Below are positions 12,371 through 14,695 of a stretch of DNA of 14,695 nt, in pieces; within the stretch, counting starts at the first letter, position 1, and every line of letters starts with the position of its first letter. Where the stretch lies: assembly GCA_946404295.1 (NCBI GenBank), contig CAMJDE010000019.1:1-14695 (forward strand), in the 5' to 3' direction. A program made the position numbers and the translations under genes. This stretch comes from an uncultured Clostridia bacterium. GTDB lineage: Bacteria > Bacillota > Clostridia > Oscillospirales > CAG-272. A model generated the notes under the pieces. That model saw only the letters and a program-made list of their open reading frames with translations, was not told the origin of the DNA and made no database searches.

Positions 12371-13135
12371 TTACAGTTTAATCCCAAAATCGCCGAACGA
12401 AAAGACCCCGCTCCCGTGTTTCAGAAGCCCGCGCTCCTCAATTTCGGAAAGCGCGCGCTCGACCGTGCGCGCAAAATCCGCGGGAAGATCGAGCCGGTGA
12501 TGCCCCGGAAGCAACCGGTTAGCCCCCAGCGCCGCGATCCGCTTGACCGATTCGTAAAAAGCGCTCGGGTCGGTCGAGGGATAAAACGCGTCCAGTTGTC
12601 CCGCGTAGAGCAGATCGCCCGAATAAACCCGCTTCCGCTCAGGCTCCCAAAAGCAGCAATGCCCCGGGGAATGCCCCGGCGTGTGCAGCGCAACGACCGT
12701 TCGCCCGCCGAGATCAAACCGTTCCCCGTCACGAAAAACGATTTGCGGACTTCCCCGGAACACCCGGTACCCCGCAAGATCAAACGACGCCGGGAACACG
12801 AAGGGGCGCGCCGTCAACTGCCGCCTGACCTCGTCCGTCGAAAGCGGGAACCCGCCCGACAGCCACCCGGCTTCCGCCTCGTGTACCGCGACGGTGTCAA
12901 ACAGCCCGTGCCCGCCGATATGATCCCAATGGACGTGCGTCGCCGTCGCCGTAACGGGAAGATCGGTCAGCGTATCGACCGCCCGACGGACGTCGGACAC
13001 GCCGAGCCCCGTGTCGATCAGCAACGCCCGCTCGCGTCCCGAGAGCAGATAGCAATGCGTCTCTTCCGGGTGCTTGTATTCGCTGATCGCATACGTCTCG
13101 GGATCGATCCGTTCCACCGAAAACCAGTCGTCCAT
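12371..13135 (-). CDS. MBL-fold metallo-hydrolase
   Basis: This 254-residue protein has all the metallo-beta-lactamase-fold metal motifs: HVHWDH at 67-72, His155 in TPGHSPGH, Asp174 in SGD and His212 in LLPGHH. A dinuclear zinc or iron site is therefore expected. The set resembles the glyoxalase II-like/general MBL hydrolase group, not true beta-lactamases, and there is no signal peptide, so it should be cytosolic. The substrate is unknown. AGGGGAAGG precedes the ATG, and only 9 bases separate it from the GNAT gene. It is last in the TfoX-GNAT-hydrolase operon, upstream of a bidirectional terminator. Confidence 0.88.
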   Translation of the reverse strand: MDDWFSVERIDPETYAISEYKHPEETHCYLLSGRERALLIDTGLGVSDVRRAVDTLTDLPVTATATHVHWDHIGGHGLFDTVAVHEAEAGWLSGGFPLSTDEVRRQLTARPFVFPASFDLAGYRVFRGSPQIVFRDGERFDLGGRTVVALHTPGHSPGHCCFWEPERKRVYSGDLLYAGQLDAFYPSTDPSAFYESVKRIAALGANRLLPGHHRLDLPADFARTVERALSEIEERGLLKHGSGVFSFGDFGIKL

Positions 13136-13144
13136 ACCTTCCCC

Positions 13145-13606
13145 TTACAGCGCCTTTTTCAGCATGATCTTCTCGTTCGTCCTGTATTCTTCCGAAAACC
13201 CCTCCGAAAGGAACAGCCCGAGGGCGGGGTTGTCGATCGCGAGATCGTCCCACAGCACCCCGACCCCGTTCTCCTTCGCGGCGGCGCAGAGCAGGCGCAA
13301 GCCCGCTCGCCCGTACCCCTTGCCGCGCGCGGGCGCGTAAACGATCACGTCGGCGATCATCCCGCCGAGTTCCGCGTCATAGTGGTACGCGATCTCCCCG
13401 ACAAAGAGCCCGCCGTCGGAGAGATACCGATAAAACCGTTTCCCTTCGGGGCGCGCGATCCAATAGTCGTACCAGTCCGCCCAATCCTCTTCGGGGAACG
13501 CGATCGTCCCGCCCCACGCGCGGTTGTAGAACATCGTTTCTTCGTCCGCGAGCAGGGCTTGCCGGAACCAAAGATCCGAAAGGTTCGGTCGATAGAGCGT
13601 CAGCAT
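13145..13606 (-). CDS. GNAT-family N-acetyltransferase
   Basis: This 153-residue protein carries the acetyl-CoA pyrophosphate loop RGKGYGRAG at 94-102 after a beta strand ADVIVY, and a typical late motif DNPALGLFLSEGF near 124-136. This is GNAT motif A with the usual C-terminal strand. A tryptophan-rich segment (DWADWYDYWI, 41-50) probably belongs to the acceptor side. The acceptor is not identifiable. AGAGGTG for its ATG lies inside the end of the upstream TfoX_N gene, with only 4 bases between them, so the two are translationally linked. Confidence 0.87.
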   Translation of the reverse strand: MLTLYRPNLSDLWFRQALLADEETMFYNRAWGGTIAFPEEDWADWYDYWIARPEGKRFYRYLSDGGLFVGEIAYHYDAELGGMIADVIVYAPARGKGYGRAGLRLLCAAAKENGVGVLWDDLAIDNPALGLFLSEGFSEEYRTNEKIMLKKAL

Positions 13607-13610
13607 CGGT

Positions 13611-13922
13611 TCACCTCTTTCCGTCGGGCGTCTCGTCCGCGATCGCGTCGAGGAGCCCGCACAGGAACTCCTTGTCGTCGACCTCTTCGACGAGCAGCAT
13701 CTCCTTCGCGCCGGGATAGGGCTTCTCGCGCGCCGCGTCGGGCAAAAGTCGCCGCGCCGCCTCGGTCGGTTTGACCAGCAGTCGGTCGTCGTAGATCCCG
13801 CCGACGATCTTCCCCCGGCAGTAAAGAATATACTCCCCCATCATCGCCCGCGCCGTCACGCCGGAAAGCCCCGCCGTCTGATCCAGCACGAACTCCAGAT
13901 ACTCCTTGCTTGAAGCCATCAT
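13611..13922 (-). CDS. TfoX N-terminal-domain protein
   Basis: This 103-residue protein matches the TfoX_N domain: ARAMMGEYILYCRGKIVGGIYDD (25-47) followed by RLLVKPT and a short alpha/beta tail. The C-terminal domain of proteobacterial competence regulator TfoX/Sxy is absent, as in most stand-alone members, whose function is not established. Two adjacent ATGs (13922 and 13919) can serve as start; GGAGG lies 4 and 7 bases away, and the first is chosen. It is first in the operon and divergent from the Nudix gene, with its own promoter. Confidence 0.85.
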   Translation of the reverse strand: MMASSKEYLEFVLDQTAGLSGVTARAMMGEYILYCRGKIVGGIYDDRLLVKPTEAARRLLPDAAREKPYPGAKEMLLVEEVDDKEFLCGLLDAIADETPDGKR

Positions 13923-13960
13923 TTTTCCTCCGATCGAAGCGCGGTCGTTTCTTTTCTTCC

Positions 13961-13989
13961 ATTATAGCACGTGCGCGCGCTCGTTGCAA
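13961..13989 (-). promoter_or_regulatory. Sigma-A promoter for the TfoX-GNAT-hydrolase operon
   Basis: On the minus strand, TTGCAA (13989-13984), 17-base spacer, TATAAT (13966-13961). Transcription should start near 13954, about 31 bases before the first ATG. Confidence 0.8.
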
Positions 13990-14018
13990 CGCCCCGCCGG
14001 AAAAACTCCCGCCGGGGC

Positions 14019-14047
14019 TTGAACAATTCACACTTTTCGTGTATAAT
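14019..14047 (+). promoter_or_regulatory. Sigma-A promoter for the Nudix gene
   Basis: TTGAAC at 14019-14024, 17-base spacer, TATAAT at 14042-14047. The leader is about 50 bases and carries GGAGG before the ATG at 14106. An imperfect GC inverted repeat (GCCCCG/CGGGGC, 13991-14018) separates this from the divergent TfoX promoter. Confidence 0.78.
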
Positions 14048-14105
14048 GGGAAGAACAACGCGGGATTTTGACGGAAAAATCTTGTGTCGGAGGCAAAAAA
14101 GCGAT

Positions 14106-14585
14106 ATGAAAGAGATCGAAATATTCGGCGCAAACCGTTCCGACCCTTTTACCAAAACCCGTTCGGGGAGCCGGGCGGTCGTTATCAAGGACGGAAAGAT
14201 TCTTCTCGCCCACGAAACCGCATCGGATTATTGGCAACTTCCCGGTGGGGGCTTTGAAAAAAACGAGTCGCCCGAAGACTGCTGCGTCAGAGAAGTAGAA
14301 GAGGAAACGGGATATCTCGTTTTGCCCGTTCGGAAATTCCTGATACTTTCCGAGTATTATGATGATATACGCTATGTCAGTCATTATTTCGTATGCGAAA
14401 TAACCGGTCGCGGGAAGAGAAGCCCGACGGAAACAGAGAAAAGTCGCGGACTTGAACCCCAATGGCTGTCGCTGCAAAAAGCGGTCGATGTCTTCTCCCG
14501 CCATCAGGATTATGCAAACGTCAACGAAGATAAGCGGGGCACCTATTTAAGAGAATACACCGCGCTTGAAAACCTGCAGCTTTAA
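14106..14585 (+). CDS. Nudix hydrolase
   Basis: This 159-residue protein contains a complete Nudix box GX5EX7REVEEETGY over residues 48-70, so it should hydrolyse a nucleoside diphosphate linked to another group, using Mg2+ or Mn2+ at the glutamates. Strand GSRAVVIKDGKILLAHE before the box and the WQLPGGG turn are typical of MutT-like folds. The substrate is not predictable. The frame is open upstream to 13971, but the ATG at 14106 follows GGAGG (a rather long 12-base gap) and a good promoter. Codon use looks less GC-rich than in the neighbouring genes, with more A/T at third positions, which may mean later acquisition. The 110 bases after it to the window edge show no feature. Confidence 0.88.
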   Translation: MKEIEIFGANRSDPFTKTRSGSRAVVIKDGKILLAHETASDYWQLPGGGFEKNESPEDCCVREVEEETGYLVLPVRKFLILSEYYDDIRYVSHYFVCEITGRGKRSPTETEKSRGLEPQWLSLQKAVDVFSRHQDYANVNEDKRGTYLREYTALENLQL

Positions 14586-14695
14586 GCGAAAAAAGGCGCG
14601 CGGGGTGCTCCTGCGGAGATTCAGAACTCGCGTCTCAGACGGCAGAGAGGGAGTTCGTTTCTCGGTCGGGGCGAGCCGCTTGGACTTTTCGCCGC

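Noticed and set aside
13919..14188. Minus-strand open frame overlapping the Nudix promoter and start
   Set aside because: It overlaps two promoters and the Nudix N-terminus, has no ribosome binding site of note and no domain.

Overview
This looks like a chromosomal fragment of an uncultured, GC-rich member of the Bacillota (Clostridia class, gut-type). That assignment is inference. It rests on textbook sigma-A promoters (TTGACA / 17 bp / TATAAT) on nearly every transcription unit, strong AGGAGG-type ribosome binding sites, long serine/threonine/glutamate-rich lipoprotein linkers, PyrR, an Rrf2 regulator next to nifS-iscU, and solute-binding lipoproteins carrying a DxDxDG loop. No rRNA, tRNA, CRISPR, phage or transposase gene is visible. 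GC content looks high by eye and was not computed.

Layout. 1-3273 (minus): two tandem paralogous solute-binding lipoproteins, the second running off the left edge, driven by one promoter in an AT-rich island. 3479-4407 (plus): an NDP-sugar-type nucleotidyltransferase with its own promoter and leader hairpin. 4545-6655 (minus): a membrane family-2 glycosyltransferase translationally coupled to a PlsC-like acyltransferase, a plausible glycolipid or envelope pair. 6879-7481 (plus): a helix-turn-helix protein with four membrane segments whose mRNA appears to be almost leaderless. 7832-8778 (minus): pyrR coupled to a small membrane protein. 9208-10795 (minus): nifS-iscU iron-sulfur assembly genes, divergent from 10959-12223 (plus), an Rrf2/IscR-like regulator followed by a divergent MTA/SAH-nucleosidase-like protein. 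12371-13922 (minus): a TfoX_N protein, a GNAT acetyltransferase and an MBL-fold hydrolase in one operon. 14106-14585 (plus): a Nudix hydrolase.

The most unusual content is non-coding. Two copies of a modular element of about 300 bp, each a string of at least eight hairpins in the same order, lie in opposite orientation on either side of the pyrR operon (7520-7825 and 8882-9167). Their stems carry compensating changes and a G-U pair that fits only one RNA strand, so selection on an RNA fold is plausible. Each copy begins about 40 bases after the stop codon of a co-oriented gene. A reduced third copy with two of the hairpins seems to sit at 4474-4540, again downstream of a co-oriented gene. I do not recognise this element as a named family.

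The second clear regulatory signal is a pair of related 26-bp sites in the nifS/rrf2 intergenic region. One overlaps the nifS -35 box and the other overlaps the rrf2 -10 box, which fits repression of both directions by the Rrf2 protein encoded alongside.
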